Assembly (NCBI GenBank): GCA_007827375.1
Contig: VISH01000002.1
Location: 3,869,001 to 3,933,000, forward strand
Length of the DNA: 64,000 bases
Direction of reading: 5' to 3'
Origin: Alteromonadaceae bacterium 2753L.S.0a.02
Lineage (GTDB): Bacteria > Pseudomonadota > Gammaproteobacteria > Pseudomonadales > Cellvibrionaceae
This document shows, one piece after another, positions 34,447-44,130 of this stretch (the stretch's first letter is position 1; every line of letters begins with the position of its first letter). Position numbers and translations under genes: made by a program. The notes below the pieces were generated by a model. It was not told where the DNA came from and did no database searches. It saw only the letters and a program-made list of their open reading frames with translations.

Positions 34447-36984
34447 CTAGGATTGTACTGCCACAGCAGTTTCTGCCGAGCTCCCCACCAATTTTCCCTT
34501 CCGGTTGGCCACGAACAAGCAGATGGCAGGTATTAATAAGATATCCGCAATAAATGCGCTACCAATAGCAAGCGCACTGAGATAACCAAATGCCTGGAAA
34601 GAAGCATCTGAACTGTACATCATGGTTAACAGGCCGCCGGAAAGTACAAGCGATGTGAATGCGAGCGGCTTGAAAACCTCCCTTAGCGCTTCTTTTACAG
34701 CTTCAGACATATTGGCAGTGTGACTAAGTGTCATACGAAGCTTGTTTATTAAATGGATCGAGTCATCAACAGCAATTCCTAAAATGATTGGTGCAACGAT
34801 CATAGTAAATTGATTTAGATCGATACCGAGCCAACCCATTGCACCAAAGGTTAAACCGATGGGAACAACGCTCGAAATAATGGCCAGCAAACTCAAGTAA
34901 ATTGAGCCAAATACAAATACCAGCATGATCGATACGATAATCAGGGTCGTAAGAAAACTAGATAACTGTGAGTGTGCGATTCTGTCGAACAAATGCATAA
35001 ATGTAACGACACCACCCGCGTTCACCAGCTCAATTTGAGGGTAATTTGCCGAAAGTGGCTGAAAAATTTCTTTAAACCATTCGTTACCTTTCGCAATCAG
35101 TTCAACATAGTCTGCCGAACCAGAGTTACGAACCATAAAAGCGATTCGCGTCGCATCGAATTCATCGGAAATCAGTCTGCGACGTTCGTCCGGTGAAACA
35201 TTGTTAAATAAAAATAACAGCTGGCTGATTTCGCCTTTGGTTTCAGGCATCTTATAGTGGCTAGGATCATCACCATGCAACTGTTGATTTACGCGCTTCA
35301 TGATATCGGCTATAGATATGCCGGTTACTACGAGACCCGGAAAGGCCGTCTCAATCTTTGATTGAAACTGCTCTATCTTTACTAATACATCGGCATCGTA
35401 AAGAGCGTTTTCGGCGTTGAGATCAATCATAAAATCGATATTTTGGGTTCCTCCCATATTTTTATCGGCAATTTCAAATGCCTGCCTTATGTACGAATCT
35501 TCCTTATAACCTTCAATAACGTTGGTATCGACCTTCAGGTTTTTAAAGCCCACGGCGAAGAATACGGATATAACAGCGAATACCGCTATGACCACGCCAG
35601 GGCGCTTACTTACTAGGTCAAAAACATATTTCGAATAATCCCGGCCTGGCTGTTCGCGGTTGTTACGCTTCGCAGATATTTTGGGAGACCAAAAATTTAA
35701 CAGTATGGGCAATAGCGTAATTGTCACAAAAAACGCGCATAGAATCCCCACAGCACAAAAGAATCCGAAATTCGCAATAGGTACTGAAGGCTTCGCTATC
35801 CAGAGAGATCCAAAACCCGCAACCGTCGTAAATGTTGTGAAAAAACACGACAAGCCAGCTTTCCGAAGCGTGTGCTTAAGCCCTTCACGTTTGCTGTCAC
35901 CCTCTTCCCTCTGATGATTGTAGGTGGAGATTAGGTGCACAGAATCAGCTACGCTGATAAGAATTATCAACAATATCATCGGGTCGCTAAGGCTCGAACT
36001 GGGAACGCCCGACCACCCAATAAAACCCATTGTAAATAACACTGATAGCAAGATAATCACAATCGGCCAAACGACACCAGCCAAATGCCGGTAAACAATA
36101 AACAGTAGTATGAAGATAAGAATGAACAAACTGGAGAATATAATGGGCATTTCCCCGTCTAGCACGTCCATTTGGAAATAGATGATTTCGGGTAGCCCAG
36201 CGTAATACACATCCAGCGACTGAGAGATTTCCGCACGTTTTACCTCATTACGAACGGCATCCATATAGTAGTAGTATTCATCGTAGTCTTTGGGTTTTTC
36301 ATCGACAACGGGAGCAGGTTCGGATACAGCCCCTTCATATTCCCAATCCATCTCAAAAGCAAGGTCATCACTGTTGTCTAAATCACCTTCCGACGAAGCT
36401 TTCCTATTTTCGTTTTCCCCAAAATCGGTTTTTACGGATATTGCTGCAAAGCGACTATCCTTCGACACATAAGCCAGGACGAGCTCAGGATTATCTAGGG
36501 CCTTTGCTCGCAGTGATTCTCGCTCCTTATCTGATTTTGGTAGTTTGTTACCAATAAATTCATGAACAAAAAGATTGTTACCCTCAACCTCGGTTACCTG
36601 CACATTAATAAGCGATAGCACTTCACGAGTGTGGTTTAAGGGCGTTTCAGGGTCTTTTTGTATTTCTGTGCCAAAATCAGATAATTTCGCGTGTAACTTT
36701 TGTAGAGCTTGCAAAGAGGCATCTGAAAATATATCGCCGTCTTTTGCTTCCACGACAATATATACATCTTCATTGCTGCCAAAGGTCGTATCAAATTTTT
36801 TCTGATTTTTGAATATTTCAGAATCCTTTCCAAACCACGCCTTTAAGCTATCATCCTTCTGCATTTTACCTGCGCCGAGAAAACACACCGCCGTTAAAAT
36901 GATGTAGACAACTAACACCCACCACTTATGCGTGCATACAAATTCAGGTATTGATGCAAATATATTTTCTAGTCTATTTTTCAT
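34447..36984 (-). CDS. MMPL/RND superfamily exporter
   Basis: An 845-aa inner-membrane protein of the MMPL/RND type (COG1033-like). It has a first transmembrane helix after a short N-terminus (WWVLVVYIILTAVCFLGAG), a large periplasmic loop, a helix bundle, then the same plan repeated, giving about 12 helices. The paired motifs ISVADSVHLI and IAVDDSIHLI within the helix bundles are typical of proton-coupled members. It is followed by a LolA-like periplasmic protein, and a DUF1302-like outer-membrane barrel lies later in the same operon. The three together suggest a route for a lipophilic product from inner to outer membrane. An acidic low-complexity stretch near 220-235 is in the first periplasmic loop. 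Confidence 0.92.
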   Translation of the reverse strand: MKNRLENIFASIPEFVCTHKWWVLVVYIILTAVCFLGAGKMQKDDSLKAWFGKDSEIFKNQKKFDTTFGSNEDVYIVVEAKDGDIFSDASLQALQKLHAKLSDFGTEIQKDPETPLNHTREVLSLINVQVTEVEGNNLFVHEFIGNKLPKSDKERESLRAKALDNPELVLAYVSKDSRFAAISVKTDFGENENRKASSEGDLDNSDDLAFEMDWEYEGAVSEPAPVVDEKPKDYDEYYYYMDAVRNEVKRAEISQSLDVYYAGLPEIIYFQMDVLDGEMPIIFSSLFILIFILLFIVYRHLAGVVWPIVIILLSVLFTMGFIGWSGVPSSSLSDPMILLIILISVADSVHLISTYNHQREEGDSKREGLKHTLRKAGLSCFFTTFTTVAGFGSLWIAKPSVPIANFGFFCAVGILCAFFVTITLLPILLNFWSPKISAKRNNREQPGRDYSKYVFDLVSKRPGVVIAVFAVISVFFAVGFKNLKVDTNVIEGYKEDSYIRQAFEIADKNMGGTQNIDFMIDLNAENALYDADVLVKIEQFQSKIETAFPGLVVTGISIADIMKRVNQQLHGDDPSHYKMPETKGEISQLLFLFNNVSPDERRRLISDEFDATRIAFMVRNSGSADYVELIAKGNEWFKEIFQPLSANYPQIELVNAGGVVTFMHLFDRIAHSQLSSFLTTLIIVSIMLVFVFGSIYLSLLAIISSVVPIGLTFGAMGWLGIDLNQFTMIVAPIILGIAVDDSIHLINKLRMTLSHTANMSEAVKEALREVFKPLAFTSLVLSGGLLTMMYSSDASFQAFGYLSALAIGSAFIADILLIPAICLFVANRKGKLVGSSAETAVAVQS

Positions 36985-37035
36985 CAGGGTATCTCAATTG
37001 AATTCCATGCCCAATTTACGAGCAGAACCATGTAT

Positions 37036-38862
37036 TTATTGTGTTAATCCCGAAATCAATCTAGCGATAGTTTCATTGTTATTGCCGAATTGATTAACCG
37101 CAAAGTGATATTTTTCGCTTTTACCAAAGCTACGCTCAAGGAATGATGCCAAAGAAGCTGTAGGGCTTAGATCAATAAACTTGTAGTCGCCCGCGAGCGC
37201 TAGCGATTCAGCTGTGCCTTGAAAGTCAACTTTGTTGCGTATCGCATCCCAAAAATGATCAATTTCATAACTGGAAACCTGACCGGATTTGGCCGGAGAA
37301 TAGACTTTGATTTTTGGTGTACCCATCTCAACTTTATCCAACACTTTCTTGAACGGAGTTTTGATGGGCTCGATGTGGTGGGAATGGAAAGAATGTGCGA
37401 CCGGCAGTACGAGTGATAACACTTCCCGCTTCGCCAGTTTCTGTTTTATCTCTAAGATCTTGCTCTTGTCACCACTAAGAATAAAGTTTCTACGATAATT
37501 TAAACAGCCCAGAGTTGCGCCCTCATAATCTTCCGGGTATTTATCGTAATCAGTAATATCTGTGAGAACCGCTAACATACTACCGTCCGCGGCATGCTCT
37601 ACCAATAGCTTCGCCTGCTCACAAACTAACTTTAATGCATTATTTAATGAAATTGAGCCAGCTACTGTTGCCGCAACGTATTCCCCAAGGCTGTAACCCA
37701 TTACCGCCGCAGGTATAATTCCCTCGCTCTCCAGCTCTTTGGTTAAACAATAACCGACACTATAAATAGCGGGATGCGAAATAAGAATATTCTCCAAATC
37801 GATTTCTTTAGAGTCTTTCTCATAGATCTCATGGGCAATAGATACCCCTAAAATGTTCTGTACGATGGCATCGCACTTTAGCATTTCTTCACGAAATACC
37901 TCGCGTGTTTCGTAAAGCTCCTGCCCCATTCTGAGGTAGTGGAACCCTTGGCCGCCATACATAAACAGTAAATTGTTTTCTTTTTTATTGGGTTCAACAG
38001 AATTTTCGTCCGACAACTTATCGTTGCGAATGATACCGGTCAGTTTAGTGAGCACCGAACCCGGACCTACCTCTTCGATATTTTCGTAACCCTGTTCTAA
38101 CATTCCCAGAATAGTGTCGTGCCATTTCACTGAACCGGTGATCTGTTCCGCGAGATAGCTGTCAAACCTTACTGCGGGATACAACTGTGCGGTGATATTC
38201 GCCACCACGGGTATTTCCAGTTCCCTAAATTGAAAACCTCTCAGGAAGAAAGAAAACTCTTCTTTGGCGGGATGCATATAGGACGAATGAAATGCGGCAC
38301 TAACGTTTAGAGGTACGACCTTAGCTCCGGCGTTTTCAAACATACTGGTGCAAGCCTGCAAGGCATTTTTATCACCGGATAGAATGGTCTGCTTCGAAGA
38401 GTTGATGTTCGCGATTTCAACTCTATTGTCGTTGTGTTCTGCGAGTAAGCGTTTTACAAGGAATATATCAATCCCCAAAACTGCCATCATCCCACCTTGG
38501 TCGGCTTTGGACATTAGCTCCCCTCGCTTCTGTACTAACCGTAACCCGGTAGAAAAATCGAAAGCACCTGCCGCCAATAGAGCGTTATATTCTCCAAGAC
38601 TATGACCTGCAACGATGTCTGGCTTGCCGTGCCCATCTTCAAGCTTTGCCGCATAGGTTAGCGCGTTTACCGTATAAAGAGCTGGTTGCGTAAAATTGGT
38701 CTTATTCAAGCACTTTTCGGGATCTTCCAAACAAAGTGATTTTATTGAGTACCCCAAGGTTGAATCGGCGATTTCAACCAGCTCCGGGAACCGATCAAAG
38801 TAATCTGCGCCCATACCTACAAACTGTGAGCCCTGGCCTGGAAAAATGTATGCAGTTTTCAT
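37036..38862 (-). CDS. Tandem trans-acting acyltransferase (AT-AT/AH)
   Basis: A 608-aa protein with two malonyl-CoA:ACP transacylase-like domains. Domain 1 (about 1-285) has FPGQGSQ, the nucleophile in GHSLGEY (Ser88) and the catalytic His in SAAFHSSYM. Domain 2 (about 297-608) has GGQGFHYLRMG in place of GQGSQ, GYSLGEY and AHSFHSHH. This supplies the AT activity missing from the PKS and defines the cluster as trans-AT. In known trans-AT systems tandem proteins often pair a malonyl-loading AT with a second AT or a proofreading acyl hydrolase; the altered GQGSQ motif makes domain 2 the better candidate for the second role, but this is inference. A good AGGAG site precedes the ATG. Confidence 0.93.
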   Translation of the reverse strand: MKTAYIFPGQGSQFVGMGADYFDRFPELVEIADSTLGYSIKSLCLEDPEKCLNKTNFTQPALYTVNALTYAAKLEDGHGKPDIVAGHSLGEYNALLAAGAFDFSTGLRLVQKRGELMSKADQGGMMAVLGIDIFLVKRLLAEHNDNRVEIANINSSKQTILSGDKNALQACTSMFENAGAKVVPLNVSAAFHSSYMHPAKEEFSFFLRGFQFRELEIPVVANITAQLYPAVRFDSYLAEQITGSVKWHDTILGMLEQGYENIEEVGPGSVLTKLTGIIRNDKLSDENSVEPNKKENNLLFMYGGQGFHYLRMGQELYETREVFREEMLKCDAIVQNILGVSIAHEIYEKDSKEIDLENILISHPAIYSVGYCLTKELESEGIIPAAVMGYSLGEYVAATVAGSISLNNALKLVCEQAKLLVEHAADGSMLAVLTDITDYDKYPEDYEGATLGCLNYRRNFILSGDKSKILEIKQKLAKREVLSLVLPVAHSFHSHHIEPIKTPFKKVLDKVEMGTPKIKVYSPAKSGQVSSYEIDHFWDAIRNKVDFQGTAESLALAGDYKFIDLSPTASLASFLERSFGKSEKYHFAVNQFGNNNETIARLISGLTQ

Positions 38863-38910
38863 CGACTCCTCTCCTGTTATCCCATACGGATTAATAACAC
38901 TGTGTTGTAT

Positions 38911-39171
38911 TTATACAGTTGCTGTGCTTAATTTTTCTTCCAATACACTTACCACATCCTGTACGGTGTACAGGTCGCGCTTCTCGGAATCTGGAACAGC
39001 AATACCGAGTGCTTGCTCTAGGTCGTACCAGATTTCCAGCATTTCCCGTGAATCTATACCCAGGTCTCCGCCCAGGTGAAAATCAGGAGCAATAATTTCT
39101 GCTGAAAACGCAGTTTTTTTAATGTTGTTTACGATGTTGAAAAATGTATCTATAAGATTTTCGCCGTTCAT
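38911..39171 (-). CDS. Discrete acyl carrier protein
   Basis: An 86-aa stand-alone ACP. The attachment motif is LGIDSREMLEIW, with Ser near residue 41, in a normal four-helix ACP length. The start ATG has GGAG upstream and lies 27 bp after the oxoamine synthase. It is a candidate for the missing carrier of PKS module 4 and for the acyl donor of the oxoamine synthase. Alternatively it could bring the starter unit to KS1. Activation would need a phosphopantetheinyl transferase encoded elsewhere, as none is seen in the window. Confidence 0.92.
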   Translation of the reverse strand: MNGENLIDTFFNIVNNIKKTAFSAEIIAPDFHLGGDLGIDSREMLEIWYDLEQALGIAVPDSEKRDLYTVQDVVSVLEEKLSTATV

Positions 39172-39198
39172 TTGACTAACTCCATTTCTTCGATCTGA

Positions 39199-40434
39199 TT
39201 ATATTGATTTACTGGTAGAATCAATTAGCTCTACCACCCGATCCATTTCTTCTTGGGTATGCGTAGACATAATTGAAAGTCTTAGCCGCTCGAGACCTGG
39301 AGGAACCATCGGGTATTCCATAATATTGGCAAATAGTCCCTTGCGATAAAGCTGTTTGTTTAGCTCTCTTACGTGGCCGTCTTTATCAAAAAATATAGGA
39401 ATAATGCCAGCGTCGCCGCGCATGATGTTGAAGCCCGCGGCTTCCAATGCATCTTGCATATAACGCACGTTAGACTTAAGGTTTTGTACGTGTTGAGGTT
39501 CGTTTTCCAATAAATCCAAGGCTGCCGATATTGCTGCTATGGTTGGTTGCGCCAGTCCAGACGTGAACACGTATGGATATGAAAAATTACGCAGCAGGAA
39601 GATCAGCTCCTTACTACCGGACACAAATGCACCTTGAGCCCCGAGTGCTTTGCTACAGGTAGACATTCTTAGATCGACCTGGCCGATAAGGTTGAGGTGT
39701 TCCAAGGTTCCCTTACCCGTTGCACCAACGGTACCCAAACCATGAGCATCATCCAGAATCGTAATAACGTCGTTGGCTCGGCAAATCTGAATATATTGCT
39801 CCAGCTCAATGATGGAACCATCAACAGAACGTACGCCTTCAACAGTTGAAAAAATCTGTTTGCTGTCTCCGTCGCGCTGACGAATGCGCTGCACAATTTT
39901 TTCAAACTCACCGAGATTGTCGGGATCAAAAGAGTAAAAAGGTACCCCGGCCATCTTGATAGCGTTAATTACACTGGCGTGGCTATTCTTATCGTAAACA
40001 ATAACGTCGTTGCGATTCATGAGACCGGCAACCCAGCACAAGTTGGCCATATAACCGCCAGGTAACAACACCGCATCTTCATGCCCAGCGAGTTTAGCTA
40101 AGCGCAACTCTAATTCTTTGTGCTGCCTGGTATACCCCGAAAACGCTGGTGATCCACCTGAACCAATACCGTAAAGGTCAATCGCTTCTTTAACCTTCTG
40201 TTTTATATACGGGTTATTCGAGAACCCAAGGTAGCTGTTAGAACCAAAGACCAGCACTTCGCGAAATTCATCTGTGTGAAGGTCTTTATATTTCATGGTT
40301 TTATCGACGGGACCAAAACCTTCACGTCCCATCATGTAACCGTTGTCCAGTTCTTTAAGATAATAAGAGTACTGTTGCGTAAGTCGTTGTTTAAACGGCA
40401 TGCGCTCTAGTTCGATAAGTCCTCGAGAATCCAC
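39199..40434 (-). CDS. Alpha-oxoamine synthase (serine palmitoyltransferase/KBL/AONS-like, PLP)
   Basis: A 411-aa fold-type I PLP enzyme of the alpha-oxoamine synthase family, which condenses an amino acid with an acyl thioester with loss of CO2 to give an alpha-aminoketone. Family residues are visible: the ring-stacking His in NSHASV (about 149), the Asp and His of DDAHGLG (about 229-232) and the PLP lysine in STCSKALGAQG (about 262). The start is GTG with AAGGGG six bases upstream. It is followed after 27 bp by a discrete ACP and preceded by a reductase, which implies an ACP-bound rather than CoA-bound acyl donor. Proposed job: offloading the polyketide as an amino ketone. The amino acid used (Ser, Ala or Gly) cannot be read with confidence. 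Confidence 0.9.
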   Translation of the reverse strand: MDSRGLIELERMPFKQRLTQQYSYYLKELDNGYMMGREGFGPVDKTMKYKDLHTDEFREVLVFGSNSYLGFSNNPYIKQKVKEAIDLYGIGSGGSPAFSGYTRQHKELELRLAKLAGHEDAVLLPGGYMANLCWVAGLMNRNDVIVYDKNSHASVINAIKMAGVPFYSFDPDNLGEFEKIVQRIRQRDGDSKQIFSTVEGVRSVDGSIIELEQYIQICRANDVITILDDAHGLGTVGATGKGTLEHLNLIGQVDLRMSTCSKALGAQGAFVSGSKELIFLLRNFSYPYVFTSGLAQPTIAAISAALDLLENEPQHVQNLKSNVRYMQDALEAAGFNIMRGDAGIIPIFFDKDGHVRELNKQLYRKGLFANIMEYPMVPPGLERLRLSIMSTHTQEEMDRVVELIDSTSKSI

Positions 40435-40455
40435 GTTATTCCCCTTTTTAGTAAA

Positions 40456-41454
40456 TTAAGCAGCCTTTGCAGGCACGATTCCAGTTGTCTGATACCACCC
40501 AATACACGCTTTTAGCATTTCCTCTAACGGCGCTTCGTTGTAACCCAATTCATTAACAGCTTTGCTCGAGTCAAAATAATAGTGCCCAGCAAATACACGC
40601 ATCCTATAAGCCTCTACCGCAGGCTTGCTATTGATCAGGTATGGCATATTCTCGCTAACCCAAGCATTAAAATATTTCATCCAATAACTACCTCCGGGCC
40701 TGTCTGAAACCTTTCCCATCAGTGCCTCAATGGTTTCTATGTAGGTTTTAAAGCTAACGTCAGAACCTGCCAGAATATATTTTTCGCCAGATCGTCCTTG
40801 CGTCAGAGCATTAACATGGGCTTGGCCCACCTCCGCTGAATGACAAAAACTTCCACCCCCCGGCGGCACGAACGGTAACTGATTAAAGGCTACCGCCAGA
40901 ACAATACGTCCCCATTGCAGGTTGTAATCGAATGGCCCTACAACCTCAGCAGGGTTTAGTATCACAGCATCTAAACCTTTATCCGCATATTTTTTAATAT
41001 GATCTTCAGCAGCAATTTTCGATATTCCATAAGGATTATTTGCACGAAATCCTGTGAGAGGTGTTGTTTCGTTTGCTTTTTGATTGGGGTCATTTTTACA
41101 GCCAATAGTCGATGTTGTGCTGGTGTAAACCAGCTTAGTCACTCGACTTTCAAAGGCTGCCCGACAAACATTTTCTGTACCCCTGGCGTTTACTTCCATG
41201 AGCATCGGCAATTCAGATTTTTTACACCCCGTAATACCCGCAGTATGTATAACCGCATCTACTTGATCGGTAATGCTTCTCAAGAATGTATGATCGTCGA
41301 GCCGTCCTGAAACTTTATTAACTTCAAACGAATCCAGGTATGCGGTATTGGAATTTTCTCGAACCAGACACCAGATCTCGTGACCCGCCTGTTGCAAGGC
41401 GCTGACTACGTTCAGCCCAACAAAACCGTTTCCGCCAGTTACAAATACTCTCAT
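40456..41454 (-). CDS. NAD(P)-dependent epimerase/dehydratase family reductase (extended SDR)
   Basis: A 332-aa extended short-chain dehydrogenase with the N-terminal nucleotide motif VTGGNGFVG and a catalytic YGISK (YxxxK). STTSTIG precedes it as the Ser region. It resembles dihydroflavonol-reductase/3-beta-HSD-like enzymes. The ATG overlaps the PKS stop by 4 bp and has AAGGAG upstream, so translation is coupled to the PKS. The neighbouring oxoamine synthase and ACP make the trio equivalent to the spt-acp-cerR genes of bacterial ceramide synthesis, where the SDR reduces 3-ketosphinganine. Inferred role here: reduction of the alpha-aminoketone released by the oxoamine synthase to an amino alcohol. 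Acting as a trans KR for the polyketide, or as a sugar-modifying enzyme, are alternatives. Confidence 0.87.
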   Translation of the reverse strand: MRVFVTGGNGFVGLNVVSALQQAGHEIWCLVRENSNTAYLDSFEVNKVSGRLDDHTFLRSITDQVDAVIHTAGITGCKKSELPMLMEVNARGTENVCRAAFESRVTKLVYTSTTSTIGCKNDPNQKANETTPLTGFRANNPYGISKIAAEDHIKKYADKGLDAVILNPAEVVGPFDYNLQWGRIVLAVAFNQLPFVPPGGGSFCHSAEVGQAHVNALTQGRSGEKYILAGSDVSFKTYIETIEALMGKVSDRPGGSYWMKYFNAWVSENMPYLINSKPAVEAYRMRVFAGHYYFDSSKAVNELGYNEAPLEEMLKACIGWYQTTGIVPAKAA

Positions 41455-44130
41455 AGCTCGCGCTCTCCTTCGGAATCAAGAACTCTCATGATATTTTTAG
41501 ATTTTTTATCACTCGGCAATTGCAATGCAAAAGCAGCTGGGTTGCGACCCGGGTTTTTCACAATGGCTATCACAAACCCTAACAATGCGAAGGCCAATTC
41601 TTCTGGCGATTTATCGCTAAACCCTTGTTCAGATGAATGTATGTTTATTGCGACGGCGTCATCTGTGTAGCTAATATCAACAGCCGCTGATAGCTTGAGC
41701 TCCTGCAATACGGCTAAAATTATTTCATTTTTATTAAAAACTAATAACGAGTTATATAACTCATGATGTTTTCTTTGCGCAAAACACTCGCTAAACCGAT
41801 CGCTCGCTACATGCTTGATTAATCTTTCTGTCTGAATACTTTGCAACCATTCCAATCCACTTTGACGAACAACGCAGGGAACACGGAATGGAATAAACTG
41901 ATTCACACAGTTGGCAGAAAGGCTGTGTGCAAATTGACTGTATTTTTGGCCGGAGATTCTTGACAGCAATAAGCTCCAAGCGGCCACAAACAGTGTTTCC
42001 AATTCTAGAGTGTGTTGATGACAAAAACCCTGAATCAATTCTATTTGCTCAACGCTCAACGAGCTTGTGTACAGGTGCTCCCCAGAAGCCTCAAACTCGT
42101 ATACCCCACCAATTTCAGATTTGGACTTGAATTTTGAAAAATACTCGTCCCAGTACTGCTTTTTCCAATCGTTGGTAGAAAATATTTTTCCGCCCAATCC
42201 ACCGTCTTTATCAACTACCAGGCTTGCAATATCGAGTTTGCTTTTATCAATTATGTACCATGACCCAACAACCAGATCCTGTTCGACCTTATCTAAAACA
42301 CTCTTGCTTGCTGATTCTTCGGGTTGTGGCGTGCCCATGACATGGCGGATGTGCGTATCAACTCGGTTCCAGGGATAACCTGGAATCGATATCTTGATTG
42401 GTTTGAGGGGATAAAGGTTTTCCCATTTAATCTCGGCTCCCATACTCCATAAAGAAGCCAGCGGTAACAGTTTCCTGGATTTCAGTAAGCTGTCGATATA
42501 AGCATCACCAGTTTCATCTCCCAACAACGCTGTAAAAGCAGATACCTTTTTGTTTTTGGGGTCCCCTGCAACAATACCGGCATAATCTCTGTCAGCGTCT
42601 TGCAGCCATTGGCTGAGCTTTTCCGCAATCGCTTTAACGGTATTCCCAATCACGGCAAGTCGGTATGTCATTGAGATTCGTCCGACCTGGGTGGTATATG
42701 CAATACTTTCAAGGTTTAGCTGGCTGTTACTATTAAGGAAGTTCGACAAATTTTGCGCGTAAGCTTTTAGTTGCTCTGGCGTCTTGGCGGAGAGCAGTAC
42801 TGGATAGTCCTGCTTCGGCCCAACACTGTTTTTGTTTGGACTTACGGAACTCAGCACCATAAAGGCGTTGGCACCACCCATACCGAAGGAGTTAATTCCC
42901 GCAGTCAGTTGGATCTCGCTGCCGGTCCAGCTTCGAGCTTCACGGGGTAGTACGAAAGGCGAGTTTTCTGCCTCGTAAACAGAGTTTTCGTTAATAAGAT
43001 TAGCGCAGGGTGACAGCCGCTGATGCTTCATACTCAGTAACACTTTAATGACCGAGCATACCCCCGATGCAGCCTCCATGTGCCCGAGATTCGCTTTGGT
43101 ACCTAAAACACAGTAGTTCTTTTTATCGGTGAATTTGGCTATTGCTTTTTCAAGGGCTTTCAATTCAATAGGATCACCCAACTCAGTACCAGTACCGTGA
43201 CATTCAATGTACGAAATACTATTGGGATCAACTCCAGAAGCCACGATTGCATCGGCAGCAGTATTTGCCATATCGGTAAGATTTGGTAAAAACTGCCCTG
43301 CACCGACACCGGCATGACTGAGACAACTGGCTTTGATCACACCATAAATGTTATCGCCATCGGCCAGAGCGTCCTCATATCGCTTCATTAATATGACGCC
43401 AGCGCCCTCACTCGGTACCAAGCCATTAGCATTTTCATCGAACGTGGCTTCTTTTCCGTCTGGTGACAGCACCTTCATATCCTGCAACATCAGGTATTTA
43501 CTGGGATGCAAACTCACGTTCACACCGCCTGCCAGCGCGTAGCGACATTCTCCATTTAGAATCGCATTTCGCGCCAAATGTATGGCTGTCGCAGATGACG
43601 AACACGCGGTCTGAATAGACATGCTGGGGCCATTCAGATTAAAAAAGTAAGACAAGCGGTTGGACAGCTCGCTGCCCACGGCACCGGGGCCAAAATATTG
43701 TTGTTTTTCGTTCCAGCCGTCTGCAACTACGCGAGAAAAGTCGTCGCTCATAGATCCGATAAACACTCCAACACGATCATTATTGATGCGCTCTGGCGTG
43801 TAGGCTGCATCCTCAAGAGCATTCCAAGTCGCTTCAAGCATTAATTTAACTTGGGGATCTAGCTTGCATGCTTCATTGAACGTCACTCCAAATATATCGG
43901 TATCGAAACCATCAATATTGTCAATAAAACTGCCCCATTTACTAACAGCCTTATTAAAAATACGATCGACCTGTGGCGCATAGAAATCGTTCGCTCGCCA
44001 GCGATTTTCAGGTATCTCCTGAATGGTGCTGGTACCGTTGGATAAGATCTGCCAAAAGTCATCCAAAGTATCCGCATTGGGGAATCGTGCCCCGATACCA
44101 ATAATGGCGATATCGTTATTTTGGGTATTT
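41451..44130 (-). other. PKS module 4: KS without ACP, followed by a C-domain C-terminal lobe
   Basis: KS4 has QTACSSS at 4562, ECHGTGT and NLGHMEAA, so the catalytic Cys-His-His set is complete. No ACP follows. After a linker comes a stretch starting around YWDEYF and continuing SLSVEQIELIQGFCHQH and LFVAAWSLLLSRISGQ, which matches the second half of a condensation domain. The first half with the HHxxxDG motif is missing. The module must borrow a carrier, most simply the discrete ACP at 38911-39171. Confidence 0.8.
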
